Shown: positions 8,576 through 17,354, counted from the first letter of the stretch. The stretch is 64,000 nt of DNA from Nocardia miyunensis NBRC 108239 (GCF_001613065.1 NZ_BDBQ01000052.1:59553-123552); one strand, 5' to 3'. Notes: generated by a model not told the origin, from the letters alone. Program-made: numbers and translations.

Positions 8576-9325
8576 TCACTGATCCGAGCTCAGTCGCCAG
8601 CGCAACACCGGCCAGCCGCCGTCGGGCGCGGCCTCGATCTCGGCCCGAACCCGTTGTCCCAGTTGCGGATCCACGCCGTCGGCGTCGAGCAGGACGCCCA
8701 GCAGACGCCGCCCGCCCGCCTGCGGCAACTCGGCCAGCACGGTGACGAACGGCAGATGCCCGGAGAACTCCGGCTCGAACAGCTGCCACGTGCGGGTCCA
8801 GGAGAAGATCGTCCCGGTGGGCTCGACCGCCTTCCACGAAACGCGAAAACCGTGGCAGCGCGGGCAGATCGGCCGCGTGGGCCAGATCCAGTTCGCGCAG
8901 TCCTCGCACTGCGGGATGCGTAGTTCGCCGACGCGCAGCCCCTCCCAGTGCGGGGTGTCGCTGCCGTCCTCGTTCGGGCCGGTGTCCTTCATCCGCGGTG
9001 GGGTCTCGGGCAGGTTCCGGACCTGGGTGACCCGCCAGCCCTCCGGCAGTTCGAGCCACCGCGACCGCAGCACGGTTTGCGCGCCGTCGGCCGCGGTGTA
9101 CTTGATCCGAGCGGCGTACAGCCCGCTGTCCTCCAGCCGTAGGTCGACCAGTTCGGACTTCACGAGATCGGGCGGCAGTGCCGCGGACGCGATCAGTTGC
9201 GCGGCACGGTCGGGCCGGAAGTCCGCCAGGACCGCCGCATTGTCGCCGGCCGCTACCGCGCGGCCGTGCTGCTCGACGACCTGCACGAGATCGGCCGGGA
9301 CCGAGGGGAATACCTGCTCCGCCAT
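8576..9325 (-). CDS. NTF2-like/DUF35 (zinc ribbon plus OB-fold) partner protein
   Basis: 249 residues in two parts. Residues 1-110 look like a small cone-shaped SnoaL/NTF2-type domain (LVQVVEQHGRAVAAGDN, YAARIKYTAADG). Residues 125-249 are DUF35: a rubredoxin-like zinc ribbon with Cys140, Cys143, Cys154 and Cys157, then an OB-fold (GTIFSWTRTW, FVTVLAEL). DUF35 proteins bind CoA esters and pair with thiolase-fold aldolases. The ATG at 9325 overlaps the Rieske stop (TGATG), so expression is coupled. The fusion of an NTF2-like domain to DUF35 is less usual than DUF35 alone or fused to a MaoC hydratase. Confidence 0.85.
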   Translation of the reverse strand: MAEQVFPSVPADLVQVVEQHGRAVAAGDNAAVLADFRPDRAAQLIASAALPPDLVKSELVDLRLEDSGLYAARIKYTAADGAQTVLRSRWLELPEGWRVTQVRNLPETPPRMKDTGPNEDGSDTPHWEGLRVGELRIPQCEDCANWIWPTRPICPRCHGFRVSWKAVEPTGTIFSWTRTWQLFEPEFSGHLPFVTVLAELPQAGGRRLLGVLLDADGVDPQLGQRVRAEIEAAPDGGWPVLRWRLSSDQ

Positions 9326-10494
9326 CACTTCGCCAGGAGTTTCTGAACTTCGCGGTGAAACACCTGGTTGCCGATCTCGTTGCGGCCGTACAGCATCGGG
9401 CCCGCGTCCTCGCTGAACATCGCTTCCTGCGAACTGCGCAGCAGCGGGAAGTCCTCCTGGTGCAACACATCCAGCAGGATCTGCCAGTTCTTCTCCCACC
9501 GGCGGTTCCACTTGTCCTCGTCGAATGAGGTGGCCTCCAACGGCGGCACCAACACCCGCATCTCCATCCAGCAGCGTCCCGGATCCCTCGGATGCGGGCG
9601 GAAGGTGAGCAGTTCGAAGTGGTCGTCCGGCAGCCGCAGCAACGTGCTGTTGGGCAGCAGGAAATGGCTCTCGGTCACGTGCCGCGCCAGGCTGTCCTGG
9701 CCGGGGTCCTCGTCGATCCAGCGATCGATCGTCTTGCGCGGCGCGAGCCAGCGGGCGTGGCGGCCGAAATCCTCGAAGGCGTAGACGTTGGTGTGGATGA
9801 TCTTGCCCGCGGTGTTCGGATGCGCGTACTGGATGTGGTAGCCGTCGACGAAGGCGTCCTGCATGACCTTCCAGTTGACCGGCTCGTCGAACCCCTCCCA
9901 GCGGAACGACACGAGATCGTCCAGGTGGTAGTCGGCCATGATCCGGTCCACGTCCGGTCCGAGCCAGGCCGCCACGTCGATCTCGGCGCCCGCCTTGTCC
10001 ACCAGCCAGATGAATCCGTGCCGCTCCTGCACCGGCAGTTCGATCAGCCCGAACTTCTCGTGGTCGAACTCGCCGACGGTGTTTTCGCGGGTGATCGTGC
10101 GGAGTTTGCCATCGGTGTCGTAGGACCAGCGGTGATAGCCGCAGGAGAACAGCCTGCACTTGCCCGCGGGCTGCTCCTCCAGGAGCGCACCGCGGTGGCG
10201 GCACTGGTTGACGAAGGCCTTCAACCCGCCGTCACTCTGCCGCACGATGATCACGTTGTTGCGCGGCATGCGCAGCGTGCGAAAATCGTTCGGCCGCGGC
10301 ACTTCCGAGCTGTGCGCGACGATCGAGGGCACGCGCCCGAAGATCAGGTCGCGCTCCCGCTTGGCCACCGCCGGATCGGTGAACTCCTCCGGCAAGAACT
10401 CGACCGTGCCGTCGAACTGGTCGGTGGTCCCGTCCTTCAGATGGACCAGCAGACGGCGGATTCGTTTCTCGCGCTCGACATCGTATTCGGCCAC
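9325..10494 (-). CDS. Rieske non-heme iron oxygenase, alpha subunit
   Basis: 389 residues. The Rieske [2Fe-2S] ligands are Cys98 and His100 (NQCRHRG) with Cys118 and His121 (CGYHRW). The mononuclear iron site is in DAFVDGYHIQYAHP, with His220 and His225, after the bridging region NWKVMQD. This is the arrangement of ring-hydroxylating dioxygenase and KshA/vanillate-demethylase-like alpha subunits. No beta subunit or reductase is adjacent. The start is GTG at 10494, with GGGAGG about 5 nt upstream. It heads an operon with DUF35 and the thiolase-like gene. The promoter lies in the divergent region facing the hydrolase and contains a 23 bp inverted repeat. Confidence 0.93.
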   Translation of the reverse strand: MAEYDVEREKRIRRLLVHLKDGTTDQFDGTVEFLPEEFTDPAVAKRERDLIFGRVPSIVAHSSEVPRPNDFRTLRMPRNNVIIVRQSDGGLKAFVNQCRHRGALLEEQPAGKCRLFSCGYHRWSYDTDGKLRTITRENTVGEFDHEKFGLIELPVQERHGFIWLVDKAGAEIDVAAWLGPDVDRIMADYHLDDLVSFRWEGFDEPVNWKVMQDAFVDGYHIQYAHPNTAGKIIHTNVYAFEDFGRHARWLAPRKTIDRWIDEDPGQDSLARHVTESHFLLPNSTLLRLPDDHFELLTFRPHPRDPGRCWMEMRVLVPPLEATSFDEDKWNRRWEKNWQILLDVLHQEDFPLLRSSQEAMFSEDAGPMLYGRNEIGNQVFHREVQKLLAK

Positions 10495-10509
10495 GACACC
10501 TCCCAGAAT

Positions 10510-10532
10510 TAAATCTTATGCCATTAGGTTTA
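10510..10532. promoter_or_regulatory. Inverted-repeat operator, shared type with 19316-19338
   Basis: Arms TAAATCTTATG and CATTAGGTTTA flank a single C, with 9 of 11 positions symmetric. It lies 16 bp upstream of the Rieske start. The site matches the element before the acyl-CoA synthetase at 15 of 23 positions when both are read in the same sense (shared core CTAATG-x-C). A less certain GAGACA/TGTCTC pair lies at 10625-10648, nearer the divergent hydrolase gene. Confidence 0.5.
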
Positions 10533-10717
10533 CGCCATCTGCTCCGCTGCTTCAAGCAGTCTGCGGCGGAACGACCGAACACAGCCCGGTCCGGATCGCG
10601 GCGAAAGCCGGGGTTCCGTGACATGAGACACGAAGTTTTGTTTGTCTCGCAGGACGGGTCATACAGTGTTGGGAAACGCTTGTGTTATCACCGAAAACTT
10701 GAACAGGGGACCCGCGA

Positions 10718-11584
10718 ATGTCGGTCACACCGGAACATCTCACGATCGGAGGACGCGACGTCGCACTCGCGGCGGACCGCTGGATCGCACCCGACCACCA
10801 CGGGGTCGTACTCCTGCTGCACGGCGGCGGGCAGACCCGCCACTCGTGGCAGCAGACCGGTGCGCGCCTGGCCGAATACGGCTGGACCTCCATAGCCCTG
10901 GACGCACGCGGGCACGGTGAGAGCGGCTGGTCCGCCGACGCGGACTACAGCCAGGACGCGATGATCGCCGACCTGCGCGCGGTCATCGCCACCCTCGACG
11001 AGCAGCCCGTACTCGTCGGCGCGTCGATGGGCGGGTTGACCTCGCTGCTGGCCCAGGGCGAGGACCCCTCGCTCGCCCGCGGACTCGTCCTGGTCGATGT
11101 CACCCCGCGGATCGAGCCCGAAGGCAGCGCCGAGATCACCGCGTTCATGCGCTCGGGCATGGAGGGGTTCGATTCGCTGGACGACGCCGCGGCGGCCGTC
11201 ATGGCCTACAACCCGCACCGCAAGCGCCCGCCGCGCCCGACCGGGCTGCGCAAGAACCTGCGCGAGCGGGATGGGCGGTGGTACTGGCACTGGGATCCGG
11301 AGTTCCTCGACCGTCGCGGCGAAGGCCGCTCCGCCGAGGAGACCGCCCGCGAACTCACCGCCCGCGCCAACGCCGCGGCGCGCGCCATCCGGGTGCCCGC
11401 GCTGCTCATCCGCGGTAGCGAATCACGCATCGTCAGCCCCGAGGGGGCGCGCGAACTGCTCACGCTGATCCCGCACGCCAAATTCATCGATGTGAACGGC
11501 GCGGGCCACATGGTCGCGGGCGACGACAACGACGTATTCGCCCAGGGCCTGCTCGGTTTCCTCGACGAATGCGTGTCCGTCTGA
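10718..11584 (+). CDS. Alpha/beta-fold hydrolase
   Basis: 288 residues. The oxyanion-hole region is VLLLHGGGQTRHSW and the nucleophile elbow is VGASMGGLTS with Ser103. The catalytic His is near the end in NGAGHMVAGDDND. The first strand motif LDARGHGESGW is typical of esterase/epoxide-hydrolase/C-C hydrolase relatives. It has no signal peptide. The ATG at 10718 follows AGGGGA. Divergent from the Rieske operon, it may belong to the same catabolic route, for example cleaving an ester or ring-fission product, but the substrate is not evident. Confidence 0.88.
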   Translation: MSVTPEHLTIGGRDVALAADRWIAPDHHGVVLLLHGGGQTRHSWQQTGARLAEYGWTSIALDARGHGESGWSADADYSQDAMIADLRAVIATLDEQPVLVGASMGGLTSLLAQGEDPSLARGLVLVDVTPRIEPEGSAEITAFMRSGMEGFDSLDDAAAAVMAYNPHRKRPPRPTGLRKNLRERDGRWYWHWDPEFLDRRGEGRSAEETARELTARANAAARAIRVPALLIRGSESRIVSPEGARELLTLIPHAKFIDVNGAGHMVAGDDNDVFAQGLLGFLDECVSV

Positions 11585-11610
11585 GTAGAGCGACCACTGC
11601 CTCCGGTGAG

Positions 11611-11757
11611 CGACCGGGAGGCGACGGCATTCGACTGTTCCACCCCGTGCGCGACCGAAAGACCACGGCATTCGACCGCACATCCCATGATCGACCGAGA
11701 GACAACGCCGTTCGACCGCGACTCTCCATAAGTGACTGGGACACAGCGGTATTCGAG
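11611..11757. repeat. Degenerate 40-41 bp tandem repeat, four copies
   Basis: Related units begin at 11611, 11652, 11692 and 11733, a period of 41, 40 and 41 bp. Each has the pattern CGACCG-A-G-AG-C-ACGGCATTCGAC with diverged linkers; the fourth is the most diverged. The block fills most of the 189 bp between the hydrolase stop and the convergent MetF-like stop. Because it is non-coding, tandem and diverged, it resembles MIRU/VNTR-type elements rather than a CRISPR (no unique spacers). Confidence 0.65.
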
Positions 11758-11773
11758 GCCGCGGCATACGTTC

Positions 11774-12670
11774 TCAGGGTGACTTGACGACCGGACGGGG
11801 CAGTACCGCCTTGATGCGCGACACCAGGTCGGGCTGGTCGGAGCGGGACAACAGCACACCCTGGGTTGCGGTGGCGACCTCGGCCGCCACCTCGACGGCG
11901 ATGTTGCCGCCCTCCTCGGCCGCGCCGTCCGCCGCACCTTCCATGCGTCGTACCAGTTTCGCGGGGATGCAGTCCCGCGCGAGTTCGTCCCGCAGCAGGT
12001 CCGCCTCGGCTGCCGAGCCCAGGGCGTGCAGGGTCGCGACCACGGGGACGTCGCCGTCGATCACGTCGAGCAGCGGTTCGAGAGCTTCGGCCCGGTAGAC
12101 CGGGCTGGTGACGATGAAGTGCGCTCCCGCATCGATCTTGCGCCGGATGCGCGCCCGGTCGGCGGCGGTGAGCCGGGGAACCGCGCGGATGCGGACTCCG
12201 ATGTCGAAATGGGTCGGGGTCTCCAGGCGCAGGCCGTGCCGGTCGATGCCCTCGTTGAGGTTGCCGAGCAGCTCGATGAGCTCGACCACGTCGACGGCCC
12301 AGCGGCTCTCGCCCCACAGCGCCTCGTCACTGGGCGCACTGCCGTTGCCGCACACGAGCCGGGTGACACCGCGTGCGTGCCCGCCCAGCAGGTGCGCCTG
12401 CAACGCCATGACCGTGCGGCTCCACGTGGTGACCGTGGCGACGGCGGGTACACCGGTGCGGTCGTGGCAGGTGGCGGCCAGATCGATCGCCTGGTTGGTG
12501 CTGGTGTAGCGCGACCGCTCGGGCCCGGACGTCGCGGTGACGACCAGATCGGCCCCGGCCTCGCGCACCGCGGCCGCCGCACGCGCCGCCTGTTCCCGGT
12601 CGCTCTCGCGCGGCACCACGTAGGCTCCCAGCACCGGCGCCCCCTGGGCGTTCAGGATGAGGTCGCGCAC
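11774..12670 (-). CDS. Methylenetetrahydrofolate reductase-like protein (MetF fold)
   Basis: 298 residues, TIM-barrel MetF-like: the order GADLVVTATSGPERSRY, GVPAVATVTTW, RLVCGNGSAPS, RIRRKIDAGAHFIVTSPVY matches the family, where the last segment contributes to folate/flavin binding. It is one of two MetF-like genes in this one-carbon block (the other is at 15564). The start is GTG at 12670 and overlaps the PucR-like regulator by 19 bp, so the two form an operon. It would interconvert methyl- and methylene-THF; it is distinct in sequence from the second copy, so the two may differ in folate form or direction. Confidence 0.75.
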   Translation of the reverse strand: MRDLILNAQGAPVLGAYVVPRESDREQAARAAAAVREAGADLVVTATSGPERSRYTSTNQAIDLAATCHDRTGVPAVATVTTWSRTVMALQAHLLGGHARGVTRLVCGNGSAPSDEALWGESRWAVDVVELIELLGNLNEGIDRHGLRLETPTHFDIGVRIRAVPRLTAADRARIRRKIDAGAHFIVTSPVYRAEALEPLLDVIDGDVPVVATLHALGSAAEADLLRDELARDCIPAKLVRRMEGAADGAAEEGGNIAVEVAAEVATATQGVLLSRSDQPDLVSRIKAVLPRPVVKSP

Positions 12671-13914
12671 AGGTCACCGCCTAGTCCGTTGAGGATCTCG
12701 AGAGCCAGCTGCACCGCCAGGCGATCAGTATACGAACCCAGATCCACCCCGGCGATCTCCGCGGCCCGGCGCAGCCGGTAGGCGACCGTGTTCGGGTGGG
12801 TGTGCAGCAGAGCCGCCGCGCGCTGCGGGCTCGCGTTCTCCCGGAAGTACACCGCGAGCGTCTCGCCGAAGCCGGTTCCGTTGGCCCGGTCGTAGTCGAG
12901 GAGATCGCCCAGCACGTGCCGCGTGAATCGGCCGAGTTCCGCGACGTCGCGCACCTGGGCCAGCAGCCGGTGCACGCCCAGGTCGGCGAATACGGTGACC
13001 TCGGACAGTCCCGGGAAGGTTCGCCCGATGTCCACCGCGCGTCTGGCCTCCTCGTAGGAGGTGCTGATGCGGGCCGTTCCGGTATGCGAATCGCTCAGGC
13101 CCGCGACGATCCGGATTCCGGGAAACCGCGCGCCGACCGTCTCCCGGCACAGCTTCGCCAGGCCGGTGAGTCTGCGTGCGAGGCCCTCGTCGTCGTCGCC
13201 CGGTACCAGCGTGACGACCTCGGCGCCGCGGTTGACGACCGTCGCGGTGGGACAGCGCGTGGCGATCAGGTTCTCGACCAGATCGGTGACCGCGGGCGCT
13301 GGTGCGCCCTGCGGCGAGTCCACCGCGGTCAGGAGCACTCGCTGGCGGTGCCCCGGCTCGATGCCCAGATGCCGTGCCCAGCCTTCGATGTCGGCTTCGG
13401 TGCGATCCCCGACGAGGACCAGTCCGTCGAACAGTTCGCGGCGGGCGCGTCCCGCCGCGATGGCCACGACCCGGCGGCGGCCCAGGATCACGGCGCTGAC
13501 CATGGCCGCGTGCTCGGTCACCATGATGCGGGTGTCCTCCCCGGTCTCGTCCGCGTCGTGTCCCGCGGTGAGGAGATAGGCCACAGCGTCGTCGCCCACC
13601 AGGATGGGCGCGACGACGAGCGAGACTGCGCGGGCGCCGAACGCCGGGAGGGAGAGCGCGCGGCGCATCTGCGCGGCGGCGGAGATCAACTGCGCGACCG
13701 TTTCCCGGTCGCTGTCCAGCGCCGTGCCCAGCAGGTCGGCTTCGCCGGGTTCGGGGCCACCGCCGAGGGCCAGCACCGACAGCGAATCGTCCACCACCGC
13801 GGCCCACACCCCGGCCCGGCCGGCGACCAGCGCGACGATCTGGCCGAGATCACCGTCGGCCGTCGCCACACCGGACAGTTCGCTGCACAGCGCCACGATC
13901 TGATGCAGGTCCAT
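12652..13914 (-). CDS. PucR/CdaR-type transcriptional regulator
   Basis: About 420 residues. The N-terminal half looks like a GAF-type sensing domain. The middle (IRIVAGLSDSHTGTARISTSYEEARRA) is the degenerate GGDEF-like domain of CdaR/PucR regulators. The C-terminus (FRENASPQRAAALLHTHPNTVAYRLRRAAEIAG) is the HTH_30 DNA-binding domain. It is divergent from the LigM-like O-demethylase and upstream of the first MetF-like gene. An 18 bp perfect palindrome in the shared promoter is a likely binding site. Start ATG 13914 is chosen; a GTG at 13938 is also possible and no strong ribosome site decides between them. Confidence 0.82.
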   Translation of the reverse strand: MDLHQIVALCSELSGVATADGDLGQIVALVAGRAGVWAAVVDDSLSVLALGGGPEPGEADLLGTALDSDRETVAQLISAAAQMRRALSLPAFGARAVSLVVAPILVGDDAVAYLLTAGHDADETGEDTRIMVTEHAAMVSAVILGRRRVVAIAAGRARRELFDGLVLVGDRTEADIEGWARHLGIEPGHRQRVLLTAVDSPQGAPAPAVTDLVENLIATRCPTATVVNRGAEVVTLVPGDDDEGLARRLTGLAKLCRETVGARFPGIRIVAGLSDSHTGTARISTSYEEARRAVDIGRTFPGLSEVTVFADLGVHRLLAQVRDVAELGRFTRHVLGDLLDYDRANGTGFGETLAVYFRENASPQRAAALLHTHPNTVAYRLRRAAEIAGVDLGSYTDRLAVQLALEILNGLGGDLCATSS

Positions 13915-14049
13915 CACTCTGCTGTCCGGAACGCTCACCGACGCTGCTCTGCACGATGCACAGCACATGGGCTCATCGGACGCTCCTGGAGATCGGTTGG
14001 TCCTGACTTTGATACCACCGAACGAAGCCGCAGGCCACCGTCCTGGCCT

Positions 14050-14067
14050 TTTGTGTTCGAACACAAA
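14050..14067. promoter_or_regulatory. 18 bp perfect palindrome in divergent promoter
   Basis: TTTGTGTTCGAACACAAA is perfectly symmetric and sits between the PucR-like gene and the O-demethylase operon, about 115 bp before the latter. It is the best candidate operator for the one-carbon block. Confidence 0.6.
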
Positions 14068-14181
14068 TCGCCAGGCGTTCGTCTTGGCCTCCAGGACCGT
14101 GCGCCGGGGACCCGCGTTTTGCGAACCTGAGCCAGGCGCCGGAGAGATCGCCCGGCGCGTCCGCTCGAAGGAAGGAACAAC

Positions 14182-15567
14182 GTGGGTGAGGCAGTGAAGG
14201 AAAGCCTTCAGGCGGCGATCGACCGGGTGGGCAACCCGGTCGAACTCCTGCGGAACCAGGCGCGACGTGCCTTTTCGCATGGTTTCGGCTTCGTCCCGGC
14301 CGAGTTCACGAACTGGCGGGCCGAAGCGCTGGCATGGCACACCTCATGCGTGCTGATGGACCAGTCGCACCACATGGTCGACCTCTTCGTCGAGGGCCCG
14401 GATACTGTGCGGCTGCTGGAACACCTGGGCGTGAACAGCTTCGCCACGTTCGGAAACAACAAGGCCAAGCAGTTCGTGGCCGTCAACAACGACGGGTACT
14501 ACATCGGCGACTGCGTCCTGGTGGGGCTGAGCGACCGGTCGGCCGATCTCGTCGGCCGCCGCACGGCGCTGGACTGGGTCGAGTACAACGCGCTGACCGG
14601 CGACTGGGACGTGACGGTCGAGCGCGACCCGCAGTCCATCGAGCGCGGCGGCCTGCCGCCCAAGCTCTACCGCTACGAGATCCAAGGTCCCGCGACCGCG
14701 GCCCTGGTGGAGAAACTCACCGGGCAACCGATGCCCGAGGTGCGGTTCTTCGGCATGACCGCGTTCACCATCGCCGGCAAGCCGGTGCGGGCGATCCGGC
14801 ACGGCATGGCCGGACAGGTGGGATTCGAACTGTTCGGCCCTTGGGCGGACGGGACCACGGTGCGCGCGGAGATCCTTCGCGTGGGCGGGGAATTCGGACT
14901 TCAGCAGGTCGGGTCGGTGGCCTACTCGACGGCGAATCTGGAGTCGGGCTGGATCCCGGGCCCGATGCCCGCCATCTACACCGACGAGACGCTCACCGGG
15001 TATCGCGAGTGGCTTCCCGCGGGCAGCGCGGGTTCGCTGGCGGGCAGCCTGTTCTCCAGCGACGTGACCGACTACTACGTCACGCCGTACGACCTGGGCT
15101 ACGGACGGCACGTCAAGTTCGATCACGAGTTCGTGGGCATGGACGCCCTGCGTGACCGGGCCGCGGGACCGCAGCGGCGCAAGGTGACCCTGGTCTGGAA
15201 TCCCGAGGACGCCGGGCGCATCTTCTCCTCACTGTGGACTCCGGGGCCGACGTTCAAGTACTTCTCCCTGCCGAAGGCACGTTACGGACAGTTCCAGATG
15301 GACGAGGTGCGCGTCGGCGGCGAGCGGGTGGGCATCTCGATGGACTGCGGGTACGTGGTGCGTGACCAGGCCGTCGTGTCGCTCGCGGTCGTCGACGAGC
15401 AATTCGCGCGGCCGGGCACGCAGGTTCGGGTGCTCTGGGGCGAGGACCCGGTGTCGGACAAGCCTTCGGTGGAGCCGCACGAGCAGTTCGAGGTTCGCGC
15501 CACCGTCGAGGCCGCCCCCCTGGACAGCTTCGCCCGCACCCGCTATCGCGGCGCTTCGCGGTCATGA
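14182..15567 (+). CDS. THF-dependent O-demethylase, LigM/GcvT family
   Basis: 461 residues, the length of LigM-type aryl O-demethylases rather than of glycine-cleavage T proteins (about 365). It has the GcvT fold: DQSHHMVDLFVEGPD near residues 60-74, then IRHGMAGQVGFELFGPW (205-221), then AYSTANLESGWIPGP (247-261), where Tyr248 falls where the LigM catalytic Tyr is expected. LigM transfers the methyl of vanillate-type methoxy groups to tetrahydrofolate. The next three genes complete oxidation of the methyl group, which strongly supports this role over glycine cleavage. GTG start with AGGAAGGA upstream. The stop overlaps the next start (ATGA). The substrate could be a methoxy-aromatic or another methyl ether/amine. 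Confidence 0.85.
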   Translation: MGEAVKESLQAAIDRVGNPVELLRNQARRAFSHGFGFVPAEFTNWRAEALAWHTSCVLMDQSHHMVDLFVEGPDTVRLLEHLGVNSFATFGNNKAKQFVAVNNDGYYIGDCVLVGLSDRSADLVGRRTALDWVEYNALTGDWDVTVERDPQSIERGGLPPKLYRYEIQGPATAALVEKLTGQPMPEVRFFGMTAFTIAGKPVRAIRHGMAGQVGFELFGPWADGTTVRAEILRVGGEFGLQQVGSVAYSTANLESGWIPGPMPAIYTDETLTGYREWLPAGSAGSLAGSLFSSDVTDYYVTPYDLGYGRHVKFDHEFVGMDALRDRAAGPQRRKVTLVWNPEDAGRIFSSLWTPGPTFKYFSLPKARYGQFQMDEVRVGGERVGISMDCGYVVRDQAVVSLAVVDEQFARPGTQVRVLWGEDPVSDKPSVEPHEQFEVRATVEAAPLDSFARTRYRGASRS

Positions 15568-16427
15568 GCCCGCGCGAGGTTTCGTTGCTGACCGACTTCT
15601 CCCTGGAGATCACGGGAAAGGACGTCGACCGGCTGACCGCGGCCGCGGCGAACATCCCTTTGGGAACGCGGGTGCACCTGACCTATCTGGAGAGCGAGGA
15701 TCTGGAGACCCGGGTAAAAGCGGCAGGTGTGTGCGGCGCCCTCGGGCTGATCCCGGTGCCGCACGTGGCGGCGCGGCGGCTGCGGTCGCCCGGCGAACTC
15801 GAGGAGTTCCTGTCGGGCCTCGCAGATGTGTCCGCCGCCGATCGGCTGTTCGTCGTCGGCGGTGATCCGGCGGTTCCGCTCGGACCGTACCCGGACGCGT
15901 TATCGGTTCTGAAAAGCGCTGTGCCGCAACGGTTCGGCTTGGTCGAGGCCGGAATCGCCGGGTACCCGGAGGGCCATCCCGAGATCGCGACCGACGTGCT
16001 GTGGCGTTCGCTGGCGGACAAGGCCGCGCTGTTGACCGAAGCCGGGCTGGCGGGTTCGGTGGTCACCCAGTTCGGTTTCGACTCGGACGCGGTGCTGGAC
16101 TGGGTCGAGCAGGTCCGCGCGCGGGGGATCGCCCTGCCGATACGCGTGGGCGTGCCGGGCCCGGCGGGCATCCGGCGCCTGGTGCGGTACGCGACCCGGT
16201 TCGGGGTGGGCACGAGCGCCGGGATCGTGCGCAAGTACGGGTTCTCGATCACCAACCTCATGGGTACCGCGGGGCCCGACCGGTTCCTGCGCGATCTGGC
16301 TCGGCGGTGGGAACCCGAACGGCACGGCGACGTGCGGATCCATTTCTACAGTTTCGGCGGAGTGGAGGCGACGGTGGAGTGGATCACGGACTTCACCGCA
16401 GGCCTCGGCGAGGAAGCGAGATCATGA
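15564..16427 (+). CDS. 5,10-methylenetetrahydrofolate reductase (MetF-like)
   Basis: 287 residues. The sequence VHLTYLESEDLETRVKAA, LFVVGGDPAVPLGPYPDAL and GSVVTQFGFDSDAVLDW follows the MetF order, including the Q-F/D-x-D motif used in folate and FAD binding. In O-demethylation systems this enzyme runs in the oxidative direction, turning 5-methyl-THF into 5,10-methylene-THF. It is coupled by ATGA overlaps to the O-demethylase upstream and PurU downstream, which places it in that pathway rather than in methionine synthesis. Confidence 0.85.
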   Translation: MSPREVSLLTDFSLEITGKDVDRLTAAAANIPLGTRVHLTYLESEDLETRVKAAGVCGALGLIPVPHVAARRLRSPGELEEFLSGLADVSAADRLFVVGGDPAVPLGPYPDALSVLKSAVPQRFGLVEAGIAGYPEGHPEIATDVLWRSLADKAALLTEAGLAGSVVTQFGFDSDAVLDWVEQVRARGIALPIRVGVPGPAGIRRLVRYATRFGVGTSAGIVRKYGFSITNLMGTAGPDRFLRDLARRWEPERHGDVRIHFYSFGGVEATVEWITDFTAGLGEEARS

Positions 16428-17341
16428 CGGCGGTGCGCGACCTGCGACCGGCCGCGGGGCCCGCGTCCGCGACGACGGGCGACCGGGAACCCTTGGCATC
16501 GCTGACGGTGCAGGGGCTCGACCGGCCGGGCATCGTCGCGGCCGTGACCGGCGTGCTGAGCAGACACGGCGCGAATATCGTATCGCTGGACCAGTATTCG
16601 GATGATCCGCGCGGCGGCGCGTTCTTCCAGCGGACGGTCTTCTCCGCGCGGGATCTGCCCGGGCTGCTGCCCGCGGTCCGCACGGATCTGGACACGGTGC
16701 TGCGCGAGGGCTTCGACCTCGACTTCACGCTGCGCGACCTGGCGGTGCGTAAGCGGATGGCGATCTTCGCCTCGAAGTCGGACCACTGTCTGCTGGACCT
16801 GCTCTGGCGGCATCGGCGCGGCGAACTGCCGGTCTCGGTGGCGATGGTCGTCTCGAACCACGTCGACACCGCGACCGAGGTCCGTGGGTTCGGGATCCCG
16901 TTCTTCCATGTGCCCTCCGCCGGGCCCGACAAATCCGCCGCGGAAACCGAGCATCTGCGGCTGCTCCAGGGAAATGTCGATTTCGTCGTCCTCGCCAGGT
17001 ACATGCAGATCCTGTCGGGAGATTTCATCGACCGCGTCGGAGTGCCGATCATCAACATCCACCATTCGTTCCTGCCCGCCTTCATCGGCGCCGGGCCCTA
17101 CGCGAAGGCCAAGGAACGCGGGGTGAAGCTGATCGGCGCGACGGCGCACTACGTCACCGAGGACCTGGACGAAGGCCCGATCATCGAGCAGGACGTGGTG
17201 CGTGTGTCCCACGCGGACAGTGCCGCGGAACTGCAACGTCGCGGCGCGGACGTGGAACGCGCGGTGCTGTCCCGAGCCGTGGCCTGGCATGCCCAGGACC
17301 GGGTCTTCCGGCAGGGCAATCACACGATCGTCTTCGCGTGA
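16424..17341 (+). CDS. purU: Formyltetrahydrofolate deformylase PurU
   Basis: 305 residues. An N-terminal ACT domain (SLTVQGLDRPGIVAAVTGVLS, about residues 25-100) is followed by a formyltransferase core with FVVLARYMQILS, IINIHHSFLPAF and TEDLDEGPIIEQD, the Asn/His/Asp active-site region of the PurU/PurN fold. It hydrolyses 10-formyl-THF to formate and THF, regenerating the methyl acceptor for the O-demethylase. It overlaps the MetF-like gene by 4 bp and is followed by FolD after 13 bp. Confidence 0.92.
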   Translation: MTAVRDLRPAAGPASATTGDREPLASLTVQGLDRPGIVAAVTGVLSRHGANIVSLDQYSDDPRGGAFFQRTVFSARDLPGLLPAVRTDLDTVLREGFDLDFTLRDLAVRKRMAIFASKSDHCLLDLLWRHRRGELPVSVAMVVSNHVDTATEVRGFGIPFFHVPSAGPDKSAAETEHLRLLQGNVDFVVLARYMQILSGDFIDRVGVPIINIHHSFLPAFIGAGPYAKAKERGVKLIGATAHYVTEDLDEGPIIEQDVVRVSHADSAAELQRRGADVERAVLSRAVAWHAQDRVFRQGNHTIVFA

Positions 17342-17354
17342 GAGGGGCACTCGG

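Noticed and set aside
11611..11757. CRISPR array
   Set aside because: Units are contiguous and diverged with no unique spacers of regular size; better read as a degenerate tandem repeat.
14182..15567. Glycine cleavage system T protein
   Set aside because: About 100 residues longer than GcvT, no GcvH/GcvP nearby, and the MetF-PurU-FolD operon fits THF O-demethylation.
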